NCBI GenBank assembly: GCA_902786665.1 | Contig: CADADN010000002.1 | Location: 62,001-126,000 of the forward strand | Origin: an uncultured Prevotellaceae bacterium | GTDB lineage: Bacteria; Bacteroidota; Bacteroidia; Bacteroidales; Bacteroidaceae | Direction: 5' to 3' | Length of the DNA stretch: 64,000 bases | Made by a program: the position numbers and the translations under genes | Shown: piece after piece, positions 8,846 to 18,009 of the stretch | Numbering within the stretch: the stretch's first letter is position 1 | How the letters are laid out: each line of letters begins with the position of its first letter | The notes under the pieces: generated by a model | What the model was told of the DNA's origin: nothing | Seen by the model: only the letters and a program-made list of their open reading frames with translations | Databases searched by the model: none

Positions 8846-10060
8846 TTATTCGGATAGATTGATAAGCATGTAGTCGGCGGTGATGTCATTGAAGAGGAAC
8901 AGGTATTTGCCTTCAGGCACCACAAGGTTGCCGTTGCCATCGGCTTCTCCTGCCAATCCGTTCTTGTATCCCCAGTTGGTTTCCCAACTGCCAGGAATCT
9001 TCACCTTGAGTTTGTCACCACCATTCACCTCATACGACCAGATATGGTTCTCTGCTCCGTCGAGGGTGAACACTGGAGTCATGTCGCTGTCGCCCCACTC
9101 GTTGAAAGTGCCGGCAACGCAGAGTTGCGGATAAACTTTCACGGGATCCTCGTACTTTTCTATGGTGATGTCGTTGGTCCTGGTGTCCACCTTGATGGTG
9201 TAGTAGCCTGCGACCCCGATTCCGATGTTGTGGTTGTTGCCGTCGGCATCCACGAGGAAGCTGCCCGGGTTCTTCACGTTAGTGAAGTTGAGTTGGTCAT
9301 CCCAGCTGCCGGGAGTGAGCACGAACTTGAATTGTCCATCCTCGGGGAAGTATCCGGTGAAGGAGGTGAGACCACCGCCCGTGGCGGCATCGTACTGCTC
9401 GTTGGGTACGAGGAACATGGGCACGAGTCCCTTGCCTACCTGGTCGCCACCATTGCTCCATGAAGCGCTGCCGATGCAGTTGCCCACCATGTACCAGATG
9501 ATCGGCTCTGCCGGTTTGAGTTCGATGTAGTAGGGCACAGCCTTCAGATTGACCACATTGGAATAGATGGGGTAGTACTCATGGAATCCGGCATCTTGTA
9601 TGCAAGCTTTGACGCGTATGGCCAGGTCGAGCAGGGCCGGCACTTTGGAAGCATCCTCCCAGAGGCACAGTTGTACAAGTTTCCTGTCGATGGTCTCGGT
9701 GTTGATTTCCACGTTCTGGCCATTGGTGTAGCTTTCATCGAGTGTGAAGAAGTCGGCGCCGGTATTGTCTTCCAATGTGGCGTCGTATTCTTTGTTGAAC
9801 GACCCTGTCGGTGAGATTTGCACTTTGTATGTAGGAACGACAGGTGCGTCGAAATCATTGTATGGTCTTGGCTGTGACCATGTGAGAGCCACAGCTTGCG
9901 ATTTTTGCAAATCCACATTGCCGGTGATGGCAGGATTGTTGAGCACAAACTGTGTGGGCATCGTCAGTGTGGGGTTCGATTCGTTGTCATCATCGCAGGA
10001 GGTGAGAACGAAGAGCCCAGCAACAGCCAGCAGTATGGTTGATTTGAATATAGTCTTCAT
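8846..10060 (-). CDS. susE: SusE-like starch-binding outer membrane lipoprotein
   Basis: A 404-residue lipoprotein. The ATG at 10060 gives MKTIFKSTILLAVAGLFVLTSC with a lipobox (LTSC). A TTG three codons upstream lies in a repeat and is unlikely to be the start. The N-terminal Ig-like SusE domain (TLTMPTQFVLNNPA, LTWSQP) spans about 30-160. Two C-terminal starch-binding modules follow (IIWYMVGNCIGSASW, LCVAGTFNEWGDSDM). The spacer to susD is only a 7-base repeat array, so the start codon abuts the repeat. Role: non-catalytic starch binding at the surface. Confidence 0.87.
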   Translation of the reverse strand: MKTIFKSTILLAVAGLFVLTSCDDDNESNPTLTMPTQFVLNNPAITGNVDLQKSQAVALTWSQPRPYNDFDAPVVPTYKVQISPTGSFNKEYDATLEDNTGADFFTLDESYTNGQNVEINTETIDRKLVQLCLWEDASKVPALLDLAIRVKACIQDAGFHEYYPIYSNVVNLKAVPYYIELKPAEPIIWYMVGNCIGSASWSNGGDQVGKGLVPMFLVPNEQYDAATGGGLTSFTGYFPEDGQFKFVLTPGSWDDQLNFTNVKNPGSFLVDADGNNHNIGIGVAGYYTIKVDTRTNDITIEKYEDPVKVYPQLCVAGTFNEWGDSDMTPVFTLDGAENHIWSYEVNGGDKLKVKIPGSWETNWGYKNGLAGEADGNGNLVVPEGKYLFLFNDITADYMLINLSE

Positions 10061-10097
10061 AATTGTCAATTTTCAATTTTCAATTTTCAATTTTCAA
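10061..10097 (-). repeat. 7-base tandem array TTGAAAA filling the susD-susE spacer
   Basis: Reading leftward, TTGAAAA is repeated four times with a TTGACAA unit, ending directly at the susE ATG. The susD stop codon TGA is inside the first unit (GGA TAT TGA). Confidence 0.95.
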
Positions 10098-11695
10098 TAT
10101 CCTGGGTTCTGCTTGAGGTTGGGGTTGGCGTTGACATCCTCATCAGGGATGGCGAAGATGTTGAGGTCGGCCGAGAAGGCAGCACCGTTTTGTGCGCCGG
10201 CTTTCCATTCCCAGAGGTATGCTCCACTGTTGGAACCACCGAAGTATCCGTAGCGGATGAGGTCGGTGCGGCGGAATCCCTCGAAATAAAGTTCGCGTGA
10301 ACGCTCGTCGAGAATCTGGTTGAGGGTGTAGCTGCTCCCCGTTGTGGTGTGTGCACGTTGGCGCAGTGCATTGATGTAGTTGGCACCTGCTGTAGTCGTG
10401 GTACCGCCGTTGAGTCTTGCATCAGCCTCTGCTGCGATGAGGTAAGCCTCTGCGGAGCGCATGAGGAAGAAGTCGGCGTCGATGAATTGTGAGTTGTGCG
10501 GACTTCCGTTGCCAGCATAGGTGTTGCGGAACTTGCCCACGGAATAGCCGGAGGTGAACTCGGACGGTGTGGAGATGTTCAATTCACGGTCGATGCCGTA
10601 GAAGAGTGCGCGGTCGTCGCCAGCAGCCATCGCCATGTCGCTGATTTTCACCTGTGGTGCGTCGTTGTTGGGGAAGAACTTGGCCACGAGTTGCGGTCTT
10701 GCACGGTTTCCTGCCCAAAGTTCGCTGGTGTTGAGGTTGCTCTCGGTGTCCATGTCGGCTTTCCATGTGGAAGCCATGAGGAAGAGGGTTGTACACCATG
10801 CGGTGGTTTTGATGCCGTCTTGTAGCAATGGGAGGATGGCCTCCACGGAAGCTCCGTTGCTGCCGTTGTCGCCCATGAAGAGCATCTGGTAGGCGCTCCA
10901 TCCGTTCAAGCCTTGAGTCCAGAGTTTGTGCGGGCCGTTGATGACCTTCTCTGCGTATTCCTTGGCTTCGTTCCAGCGTGCGGTTCCGGTGTAGACCTCG
11001 GCGTTGAGGTACATGCGGGCCAGCAGCAGGTTGGCGGCGTCTTGGTCGGCACGACCATAGCCGCTGTCGGTGTCCTTGCGTGCTGCGGGAGCCATCATCA
11101 GGTCTTTCACTTCCAGCAGTTCGCTCTCAATCCACTTGAAGAGTTCGGGGCGGCTGATTTGCTCCGGCGGTGTGGACATCAGCTTGGTGGCGAAAGGCAC
11201 GTTGCCGAAGGCGTCCATCAGGTGATAGTAGTACAGGGCGCGTAGGAAGCGCACCTCAGCTTCGCGTGTGGCGTCGGCACCAGCGCAGACCTCCAGGTAG
11301 TGGTTGCAGTAAGCGATGCCCGTATAGAGACGGTAGTAGAATCCCTTGAGCATGGGATGCGAAGCGTCGTATTGGTTGTAGTTGAAGGCGGGTATGCCCG
11401 GGTCGCCCCAAGCACAGATGGCCTCGTCGGTGGTCAATTCGTTGGAGTTAAACAGTTGGCGTACGAAACCTGCCGTACCGCCGTCCAGACCGTCGATGTC
11501 ACAGTCGCCACCTTGGCCACCCTGTCCTTGCAAGGCCATGTTGGAGTAGCATTTGGTGAAGAGTGATGGCTCGTCGGGCACCATCGTCGAACTGGGATCG
11601 ATGGGAGTCACATCCAGGTCGCCGGTGCAAGAACTCAGTCCTGCAACAACAAGCGCTGCTGCTGGAATCAGATTTTTGATATATCTTAAGTTCAT
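10094..11695 (-). CDS. susD: SusD-like starch-binding lipoprotein
   Basis: A 533-residue RagB/SusD-family lipoprotein with a SusD signal and lipobox (MNLRYIKNLIPAAALVVAGLSSC, Cys23). The tetratricopeptide-like helical fold is suggested by AEVRFLRALYYYHLMDAFGNVP, the family hallmark. ELYFEGFRRTDLIRYG near the C-terminus is also typical. It pairs with SusC as the lid of the outer membrane oligosaccharide importer. It lies about 118 bases after susC, the gap filled with a 7-base repeat. The stop codon belongs to the next repeat array. Confidence 0.95.
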   Translation of the reverse strand: MNLRYIKNLIPAAALVVAGLSSCTGDLDVTPIDPSSTMVPDEPSLFTKCYSNMALQGQGGQGGDCDIDGLDGGTAGFVRQLFNSNELTTDEAICAWGDPGIPAFNYNQYDASHPMLKGFYYRLYTGIAYCNHYLEVCAGADATREAEVRFLRALYYYHLMDAFGNVPFATKLMSTPPEQISRPELFKWIESELLEVKDLMMAPAARKDTDSGYGRADQDAANLLLARMYLNAEVYTGTARWNEAKEYAEKVINGPHKLWTQGLNGWSAYQMLFMGDNGSNGASVEAILPLLQDGIKTTAWCTTLFLMASTWKADMDTESNLNTSELWAGNRARPQLVAKFFPNNDAPQVKISDMAMAAGDDRALFYGIDRELNISTPSEFTSGYSVGKFRNTYAGNGSPHNSQFIDADFFLMRSAEAYLIAAEADARLNGGTTTTAGANYINALRQRAHTTTGSSYTLNQILDERSRELYFEGFRRTDLIRYGYFGGSNSGAYLWEWKAGAQNGAAFSADLNIFAIPDEDVNANPNLKQNPGY

Positions 11696-11710
11696 AGTCT
11701 TCTATATGTT

Positions 11711-11812
11711 ATAATGTTCAATGTTCAATTTTCAATCTTCAATCTTCGATTTCCAATTTCCAATTTTCAATTTTCAATCCAATTTTCAATTTTCAATTTT
11801 CAATTTTCAATC
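11711..11812 (-). repeat. 7-base tandem array TTGAAAA filling the susC-susD spacer
   Basis: About thirteen degenerate 7-base units (TTGAAAA, TTGGAAA, TTGAAGA, TTGAACA on the minus strand) begin two bases after the susC stop and end about 15 bases before the susD start. Confidence 0.95.
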
Positions 11813-14800
11813 TTAGAAGTTGAGGTTTACACCGAGTTGGAGTGTGAATGGACGCGGATACATGTTGTTGTCGATGCCTCCGAACACTTCGGGGTCGATT
11901 CCCTCATAGTTGGTGATGGTGAACACATTGGTTGCGGAAGCATAGATACGTCCGGTGATGCCGTTGTATGAACCACCCTTGAAGAGGTTGTTGAACGAGT
12001 AGCCCAGTGTGATGTTGTCGCACTTGAGGAACGATGCGTTGTGCACGAAGTAGTCGGAGATTTGGTAGTCATAGGTAGACCAGTTGCGCTCCACTGCTCC
12101 CGGGATGACATTCTGCAGATAGCCGAAGGAGGAGTCGTAGCGTTTCGACACGTTGGAGTATCCTGCCTCCTTGTCCCAGTACACATAGTTGTCGAAGCTG
12201 GCGCGGAGTCCGAATCCGAGGTCCCAGTTCCAGAACTGCAGACGTGAGCTCAGGCCTGCGGTGTAGGGTGCGTCGGGGCTCTTGTAGAGGTAGCGGTCGG
12301 AGTCGTTGATGATGCCGTCGGCGTTGCGGTCTACATAGACACCCTCGAGAGGAATGCCGTTTTGGTCATACACTTGCTGATAGACATAGAACGAGCGCTT
12401 GGGATAACCCGGGGTGTGTGCTTGCACAGAGTTGCCCGTACCTGCCGAGATGCCACCGGTGAGGATGAGCGAGGATTCGCCGGTGAGTTCGGTGATTTCG
12501 TTCTCGTTGTAGGTGAAGTTGGCAGTGACTTCCCACTGCACTTTCTCCGTGGCGATGGGTCTGACAGTCAATGATGCCTCCACACCTTTGTTCACGAGCG
12601 AACCGATGTTGGAGATGACCTGGTTGCGGAAGTTGGAACCTGCTGAGACGGAAGCCCAGTTGATGAGGTCGGTGGTCTTGCGGTGATAGACATCGACGCT
12701 ACCGCTGACCCTGTTGTGGAAGAGCTGGAAGTCGAGACCGATGTTCTTGGTGGTCGTGGTCTCCCATTTCAAGTCTTGGTTGTAGGCGTCGGGACGATAG
12801 AGCAGACCGCTGTCGTTGATGCCGATGAGTGGATAGCGTCCGTCGACATTGTTGGTGTTGACGTTGTAGGATGCGAAATAAGGATAGTCGCTGTTCACAT
12901 CCTGCTGTCCTGTCTTACCCCAGCCGACACGCAGTTTCAGTTCGTCCATCCAGTTGACGCTCTTGAGGAACGGCAGTTCGTTGATTTTCCAACCGATGGC
13001 GAATGATGGGAAGGTAGCCCAGTGGTCCTTGAACCTTGACGAGCCGTCATGACGCACGGTGGCGGTGAGCATGAGTTGGTCCCAAGCGATGTAGTTGGCA
13101 CGTCCGAAGAAGGAGACGAGGTAGTTTTCAGTCCTCCAAACACCGGTGGAAGCGTTGTAGGGCTTGCCTGCAGCGGGTTCGGTGGTGCCGTCGGCGTGGG
13201 TGATGACCTGTGCGGTGCTCAAGGGATAAAGACCTGCGTAGTAGGAATGTCCTGAGTGCTTGCTGTGGCTCCATTCGTAACCACCCATGATGTCGAAGTG
13301 CTGTGTCTCAAGGAAGTCCTTGTAGTATTGGGCGTAGGTGGAGAAGGTGAGGTTGTATTTCTGCTCATAGGAGAAACCGCTGTTTCCATAGTAGAAGTTG
13401 GAGGGTCCCCAGTTGGCGTAGTCGGTGTCCTGTTGTCCGTTGGCCCAGTCGCCGCTGGCGTTGGCATGCAAGCGCAGGTCCTCGAAGCCATGGACTTGGT
13501 AATCGACTTCCACATTGCCCATGTAGTCGTAGGAATTGGCGCGGTCGTTCTTCTCCATCAGTCTTGAGAGCGGGTTGGCCACGGTGTTGCGGTTCCATGC
13601 GGTGGGATAGTTGTTGTCCTTGAGTGATGCACCGCTGTCGGTCCACTGCCAGTAGCCATGGTAGTTCTTGTAAGCGTCGGCGGTGGAGTAGATAGGTTGC
13701 GTGGGGTCCATGCGAGTGGCGTCGCCGATGGCTGCCTCGTTGGCATAGCGGTTGTGAGCGTACATGAACTTACCGTTGATGTTGAACTTCAGGTGGTCCT
13801 GGAAGAAGGAGGGGTTCAATGTCACGCTGGTGGTCACACGTTGGAAGTTGGAGGTCTTGAGGATACCGTTCTGGTCGGTGTAGCCAGCGCTGATGCGGTA
13901 AGGCATGTGCAGCAGACCGCCTTGCACGGTGATGTTGTGGTCGTGCGAAACGGCTCCGTGGAAGAGTTCCTCTTGCCAGTCGGTGTCGGCATTGCCCAAG
14001 AGTCCGGCAGCTTCAGAGTCGGCGCCGTAGTAGCTCTTGATGAAGTTTCTGTACTCGTCGGCATTGAGCACGTCGAGGGTCTTCTTCTTTGTGGAGTAGG
14101 AGACGTTGCCGTTGTAGCTCACCTTCGGAGCCATGTTGGCGCGTCCTTTCTTCGTGGTGATGATGATGACACCGTTTGAGCCGCGGCTACCATAGATGGC
14201 GGTGGCGGAGGCGTCCTTCAACACGGTGAAACTCTCGATGTCGTTCGGGTTGACCATCGTGAGTGGGTTGGCGGCACCTTTCACGCCGACGTTGTCCATG
14301 GCGAGACCGTCGATGACGATCAGCGGGTCTTCACTGGCGTTGAGCGACGAACCACCGCGGATGCGGATGGTGGCACCGCCACCGGGGATACCGCCGCCCG
14401 TGGTGACGTTCACACCGGCGATTTTGCCTTGGATCATGTCCTGGGCGTTGGTGATCATACCGTGGTTCTTCTCATCGGGTTTGAGTGCTGTCACGGAGCC
14501 GGTGAGGTCGTTCTTTCGTGCCACACCGTAACCGATCACCACCACCTCGTTGAGGGAGTGGGAGTCATCTTGGAGGAGTACCTCCACTTGAGATGCTGCG
14601 GCAACCTCCGCTGTCTCGTATCCGATGTAGGAGATGGACAGCATGTCGCCTTGCTTTGCTTCAATCGTGAAGTTACCGTCGAAGTCGGTGATCACGCCGC
14701 CTGGCTGTCCGACAACGCGGACGGTGGCGCCGATGATGTCTTCACCGGTAGCATCCTTAACATGGCCATTGACAGTGATTGACTGTCCAAAGGCGCTTGC

Positions 14801-14869
14801 TGATAGGAACAGCCCCAACAAGAGGCTGAGTAGCCTAACAGGAATTGCGAAATGTACCTGCTTCATCAT
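11813..14869 (-). CDS. susC: SusC-like TonB-dependent receptor
   Basis: A 1018-residue outer membrane transporter for starch oligosaccharides. A signal peptide (about 1-29, ending ASAFGQ) precedes a carboxypeptidase-D-like domain (VNGHVKDATGEDIIGATV). Then come the TonB box region (LNEVVVIGYG), the plug (IRIRGGSSLNASEDPLIVIDG, AIYGSRGSNGVIIITTKKG) and a long barrel ending LQLGVNLNF with a terminal Phe. Length and motif order match the SusC family. It is first in a minus-strand operon and divergent from lacI, with an operator between them. Two adjacent ATGs (14869, 14866) are both possible starts. Confidence 0.96.
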   Translation of the reverse strand: MMKQVHFAIPVRLLSLLLGLFLSASAFGQSITVNGHVKDATGEDIIGATVRVVGQPGGVITDFDGNFTIEAKQGDMLSISYIGYETAEVAAASQVEVLLQDDSHSLNEVVVIGYGVARKNDLTGSVTALKPDEKNHGMITNAQDMIQGKIAGVNVTTGGGIPGGGATIRIRGGSSLNASEDPLIVIDGLAMDNVGVKGAANPLTMVNPNDIESFTVLKDASATAIYGSRGSNGVIIITTKKGRANMAPKVSYNGNVSYSTKKKTLDVLNADEYRNFIKSYYGADSEAAGLLGNADTDWQEELFHGAVSHDHNITVQGGLLHMPYRISAGYTDQNGILKTSNFQRVTTSVTLNPSFFQDHLKFNINGKFMYAHNRYANEAAIGDATRMDPTQPIYSTADAYKNYHGYWQWTDSGASLKDNNYPTAWNRNTVANPLSRLMEKNDRANSYDYMGNVEVDYQVHGFEDLRLHANASGDWANGQQDTDYANWGPSNFYYGNSGFSYEQKYNLTFSTYAQYYKDFLETQHFDIMGGYEWSHSKHSGHSYYAGLYPLSTAQVITHADGTTEPAAGKPYNASTGVWRTENYLVSFFGRANYIAWDQLMLTATVRHDGSSRFKDHWATFPSFAIGWKINELPFLKSVNWMDELKLRVGWGKTGQQDVNSDYPYFASYNVNTNNVDGRYPLIGINDSGLLYRPDAYNQDLKWETTTTKNIGLDFQLFHNRVSGSVDVYHRKTTDLINWASVSAGSNFRNQVISNIGSLVNKGVEASLTVRPIATEKVQWEVTANFTYNENEITELTGESSLILTGGISAGTGNSVQAHTPGYPKRSFYVYQQVYDQNGIPLEGVYVDRNADGIINDSDRYLYKSPDAPYTAGLSSRLQFWNWDLGFGLRASFDNYVYWDKEAGYSNVSKRYDSSFGYLQNVIPGAVERNWSTYDYQISDYFVHNASFLKCDNITLGYSFNNLFKGGSYNGITGRIYASATNVFTITNYEGIDPEVFGGIDNNMYPRPFTLQLGVNLNF

Positions 14870-14953
14870 TTTTCTTTTAAGTTTTTATATTAGGTATGAT
14901 TAGTAAAAAATCTGAATTAATACGGTAAGAGGTTTTTATCGTCTTTCAGAATG

Positions 14954-14961
14954 CAAAAATA
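14954..14961 (-). promoter_or_regulatory. Candidate susC -7 box (TATTTTTG)
   Basis: The minus strand reads TATTTTTGC here, matching the Bacteroidota -7 consensus TAnnTTTG, and lies 85 bases before the susC ATG. No TTTG is found at the expected -33 distance, so the promoter may need an activator. Confidence 0.5.
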
Positions 14962-15017
14962 GTTTTTTTTTGTTTCCATTGTACTTTTTTATCAAAAAAA
15001 TATTTAATAATCATTGT

Positions 15018-15029
15018 GCAAACGTTTGC
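15018..15029 (+). promoter_or_regulatory. LacI-family operator between susC and lacI
   Basis: The perfect 12-base palindrome GCAAACGTTTGC lies in the extended near-palindrome TTGTGCAAACGTTTGCGCAA. It is centred about 77 bases from the predicted transcription starts of both susC and lacI. The same core with the same flanks recurs at 18049-18060. Palindromes with a central CG like this are typical LacI-family sites. Confidence 0.8.
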
Positions 15030-15034
15030 GCAAC

Positions 15035-15049
15035 CATTTTTGCATTATA
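15035..15049 (-). promoter_or_regulatory. 15-base element next to the operator, copy 1
   Basis: The minus strand reads TATAATGCAAAAATG. The identical 15 bases occur on the plus strand at 18066-18080, again about 5 bases from the operator core. Its orientation relative to the operator is opposite at the two sites. Confidence 0.65.
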
Positions 15050-15086
15050 ATAAAGAGGTGGAATAACAACGTATTTGAATTTTTCT

Positions 15087-15094
15087 TATATTTG
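15087..15094 (+). promoter_or_regulatory. lacI -7 box (TATATTTG)
   Basis: TATATTTGC matches the Bacteroidota -7 consensus. It ends 8 bases before the ATG at 15102, so the transcript would start at or next to that codon. No clear -33 TTTG at the right spacing was seen. Confidence 0.6.
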
Positions 15095-15101
15095 CAGCCA
15101 A

Positions 15102-16127
15102 ATGAAAGACCATGCTCCACTCACGATGAAGGACATCGCCCAGGCGCTTGGCGTCTCCGTGGCCACTGTCTCAAGGGCTCTCAAGGACAGCCCCCGCATC
15201 AGTGTGGAGCGACGCGAAGCCATCAAGGCGTATGCCAGGGAGCATAATTTCGCACCCAACCTCTTGGCAGAGTCCCTCCGCCACAGCCATATCCATCCAG
15301 TGCGCATCATCGGCGTCATCATGCCTCAACTCAACCATTTCTATTTCTCGTCGATTCTCAGCGGCATTGAGGAGGAGGCCTCGGCAAGGGGCTACATGCT
15401 GATGGTGGCGCAGAGCGACGAGCGTTATGAGAAGGAGGTGCGCATCTGCCAGTCATTCTATGAGAACAAGGTGTGCGGCATCATCGTCTCCCAGGCGAAG
15501 GACACGGTGAAATACGACCATTTCAAATGGCTCATCGACACCGGGGTGCCTCTCGTCTTCTTCGACCGCATCTGCACGGGGCTCAACAGCAACCGGGTGG
15601 TGGTGGACGACTACATGGGTGCCTTCAATGCTGTCAATTACCTCATTGAGACAGGATGTAGGAGGATAGCCTATTATGGTTCGTCCATGCATCTTGAGAT
15701 TTCCAAGAATCGCTATAACGGCTACCTCGACGCCTTGGCAAGGCACGGGCTGACAGCCGACGAGCGTTACATCCGTTTCTGCGACAACCGTGCCGACGCG
15801 GAGGCCATCACCCCGGAGTTGTTGGCCATGGCCGACAGGCCCGACGCGTTCTTCGCCGTCAACGACGACACCGCCATCGGCATCCTTTACACGGCGAAAA
15901 AGATGGGGTTCAAAATCCCTAACGACGTGTCCATCTGTGGTTTCACCAATGGTGAGCGTGCCGTGGCGTGCGACCCCATGCTCACCACCGTGGAGCAACG
16001 GGGCTCCATGGTGGGAGAGGAGGCCGCCGACATCCTTATCAGCAAGGTGGAAGGCTCCCTTCCTGCCGACAAGGTGGAGAAGCGCATCGTGCGCACCCGC
16101 CTCATCGTCAGGGGAACCACCCGCTGA
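15102..16127 (+). CDS. LacI-family regulator of the starch locus
   Basis: A 341-residue repressor-type regulator. The N-terminal helix-turn-helix (TMKDIAQALGVSVATVSRAL) and hinge (SPRISVERREAIKAYAREHNF) are followed by a sugar-binding domain (IIGVIMPQLNHFYFSSIL, PDAFFAVNDDTAIGIL, CGFTNGERA). It probably binds the two GCAAACGTTTGC sites and responds to maltose or malto-oligosaccharides. Classical Bacteroides loci use the unrelated SusR instead. The ATG at 15102 keeps the residues that normally precede the helix-turn-helix, but the -7 box implies a leaderless or nearly leaderless mRNA. The ATG at 15126 would leave a 25-base leader. Confidence 0.9.
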   Translation: MKDHAPLTMKDIAQALGVSVATVSRALKDSPRISVERREAIKAYAREHNFAPNLLAESLRHSHIHPVRIIGVIMPQLNHFYFSSILSGIEEEASARGYMLMVAQSDERYEKEVRICQSFYENKVCGIIVSQAKDTVKYDHFKWLIDTGVPLVFFDRICTGLNSNRVVVDDYMGAFNAVNYLIETGCRRIAYYGSSMHLEISKNRYNGYLDALARHGLTADERYIRFCDNRADAEAITPELLAMADRPDAFFAVNDDTAIGILYTAKKMGFKIPNDVSICGFTNGERAVACDPMLTTVEQRGSMVGEEAADILISKVEGSLPADKVEKRIVRTRLIVRGTTR

Positions 16128-16137
16128 CCATATAGTG

Positions 16138-16232
16138 TCACTAGTAGCCCTAGTCTTCTAGGAAAACTAGTCCCCCTAGGAAAACTAGGATTACTAGTGT
16201 CCCTAGGAAAACCAGAAAAAACAACCAGAAAA
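16138..16232 (+). repeat. 9-base tandem array, CTAGGAAAA type
   Basis: Nine-base units such as CTAGTAGCC, CTAGTCTTC, CTAGTCCCC, CTAGGAAAA, CTAGGATTA and CTAGTGTCC fill the spacer between lacI and the MFS gene. Confidence 0.9.
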
Positions 16233-16242
16233 TAAATAACTT

Positions 16243-17556
16243 ATGAAGACAAGACCTGATTTGAGTTTTTGGAAGCTATGGAACCTCAGTTTCGGCTTCT
16301 TCGGCGTGCAGATTGCCTATGCTTTGCAGAGTGCGAATATCAGTCGCATCTTCCGCACATTGGGTGCAGACCCTCATTCGCTCAGTTTCTTTTGGATATT
16401 GCCCCCACTGATGGGCATCATCGTTCAACCCATCGTGGGTTCTCTCTCCGACAAGACATGGTGCCGCTATGGTAGGCGCATCCCCTATCTTTTCGCAGGT
16501 GCTGCGATGGCTGTTGCCGTGATGTGCCTGTTGCCCAATGCCGGTTCCTTTGGCATGACGGTGAGCGCCGCGCTCATCTTCGGCCTCTTTGCCCTCATGC
16601 TCCTCGACACCTCCATCAACATGGCTATGCAGCCATTCAAGATGATGGTGGGTGACATGGTGAACGAAAAGCAGAAAGCCAAGGCATACAGCATCCAGTC
16701 GTTCCTCTGCAATGCAGGCAGCGTGGTGGGCTTCCTCTTCCCTTTCATCTTTGCAGCGATAGGATTGTCAAACGTCGCTCCCGAAGGCGTGGTGCCCGAT
16801 ACGGTCATCTGGTCGTTCTACATCGGTGCGCTCATACTCATCCTTTGTGTGATTTACACCACCGTGAAAGTGCGTGAGATGCCGCCAGAGGAGTATGCCA
16901 TGTACCATGCCGTGGATGAAGGGAAGAAAGACAGCGCCAACTGGTTCGTATTGCTGAAAAATGCTCCTTCCACCTTTTGGAAGGTGGGTTTGGTGCAGTT
17001 CTTCTGCTGGGCAGCCATGCTCTATATGTGGACATACGTCGTGGATGCTGTTTCCGAAGTGGTATGGGGCACCACCGACCCAGCTTCCGGGGACTATCAG
17101 GAGGCAGGCAACTGGACCGGAGTACTCTATGCCATTCAGGCATTGGGCAGCGTTTGCTGGGCGGCCCTCCTGCCTCGTTTCAGCAACACCAAGATGGCTT
17201 ACGCCCTCAGCCTGGTCATTGGAGGTGTAGGATTCATCCTCATTCCTTTTGTCCATGACAAGTATTTGATGATCATCCCGTTCCTCCTCATCGGTTGCGC
17301 GTGGGCTGCCATGCTGGCCATGCCTTTCACCTTTGTCACCAACGCCTTGAAGGGTTATGGACACATGGGTGCCTACCTTGGCCTCTTCAATGGTACGATT
17401 TGTGTGCCTCAGATTGTGGCCGCCTTGTTGGGTGGCACCATCCTTCACGCAATTGGCTCAAAGCAAAGTTCGATGATGATAGTTGCAGGAGTGCTGTTCC
17501 TCATCGGCGCTTTGTGCGTGAATGTCATCAAGGAGCACAAGGAGGAACTTTCTTGA
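16243..17556 (+). CDS. MFS sugar importer, SLC45/maltose type
   Basis: A 437-residue inner membrane carrier with about 12 membrane spans. The loop GSLSDKTWCRYGRRIPYLFAG carries the conserved D-x-R-x-GRR-P pattern of the sucrose/maltose-proton symporter branch of the major facilitator superfamily. Another typical element is FKMMVGDMVNEKQKAKAYS. It probably imports maltose or short maltodextrins released in the periplasm. It sits between the LacI regulator and a SemiSWEET on the same strand and lies inside the starch locus. Classical sus systems have no carrier of this kind in the cluster. Substrate is inferred from context. Confidence 0.87.
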   Translation: MKTRPDLSFWKLWNLSFGFFGVQIAYALQSANISRIFRTLGADPHSLSFFWILPPLMGIIVQPIVGSLSDKTWCRYGRRIPYLFAGAAMAVAVMCLLPNAGSFGMTVSAALIFGLFALMLLDTSINMAMQPFKMMVGDMVNEKQKAKAYSIQSFLCNAGSVVGFLFPFIFAAIGLSNVAPEGVVPDTVIWSFYIGALILILCVIYTTVKVREMPPEEYAMYHAVDEGKKDSANWFVLLKNAPSTFWKVGLVQFFCWAAMLYMWTYVVDAVSEVVWGTTDPASGDYQEAGNWTGVLYAIQALGSVCWAALLPRFSNTKMAYALSLVIGGVGFILIPFVHDKYLMIIPFLLIGCAWAAMLAMPFTFVTNALKGYGHMGAYLGLFNGTICVPQIVAALLGGTILHAIGSKQSSMMIVAGVLFLIGALCVNVIKEHKEELS

Positions 17557-17573
17557 CATCAAGTCTGGTTTTT

Positions 17574-17687
17574 AGGGGCTTTGGGGGGCTTTAGGGGCCA
17601 TAAGGTCCTTAAAGTCCTTAAAGACCTTAAAATCCTTAAAGACCCTAAAGCCCCTAATGTTCTTAAAACCTCTTAAGACAATCTATC
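17574..17687 (+). repeat. 9-base tandem array, TTAAAGACC type
   Basis: Units TTAAAGTCC, TTAAAGACC, TTAAAATCC, CTAAAGCCC and similar, with a G-rich head (CTTTAGGGG), fill the spacer between the MFS gene and the SemiSWEET. Same family as 3284-3367. Confidence 0.92.
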
Positions 17688-17718
17688 TCATTTTTTCACA
17701 CCTTAATATATATAAATT

Positions 17719-18009
17719 ATGGAAGATCAAGGAACCCTTTTTACCATTTTGGGTTGGGTGGCCAGCATCACGATGATTCTTGGCTATCTGCCCCAGGCCA
17801 TCCAGACCATCCGCACGCTGAACACTGACGGCATCGCATTGCCCACATTCCTCATGATGGGAATAGGAAGCGTGTGTTTCATGCTCCAGGGCATCCTGCA
17901 CCAGCCCGACACCCTCTGGGCGCTTTTCATCACGAACCTCATCACCACCATCTGCAGCTGCATCGTTTTCGGCATCAAAATCTATAACGATTTTTTCAAG
18001 AAGAAATAG
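17719..18009 (+). CDS. SemiSWEET sugar transporter
   Basis: A 96-residue membrane protein with three hydrophobic segments and the PQ-loop motif (LGYLPQAIQTIRT, about residues 21-33), the size and layout of bacterial SemiSWEETs, which work as dimers and pass mono- or disaccharides. Also typical are the Asn/Asp-rich loop NTDGIALPTFLMMGIG and the basic C-terminus FFKKK. Its position between the MFS importer and malQ suggests movement of glucose or maltose across the inner membrane. Its stop codon TAG is the first three bases of a TAGGATGTCA repeat. Confidence 0.9.
   Translation: MEDQGTLFTILGWVASITMILGYLPQAIQTIRTLNTDGIALPTFLMMGIGSVCFMLQGILHQPDTLWALFITNLITTICSCIVFGIKIYNDFFKKK

Noticed and set aside
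10061-10069. TTG start of susE three codons upstream
   Set aside because: It lies in the 7-base repeat. The ATG at 10060 gives a normal lipoprotein signal.
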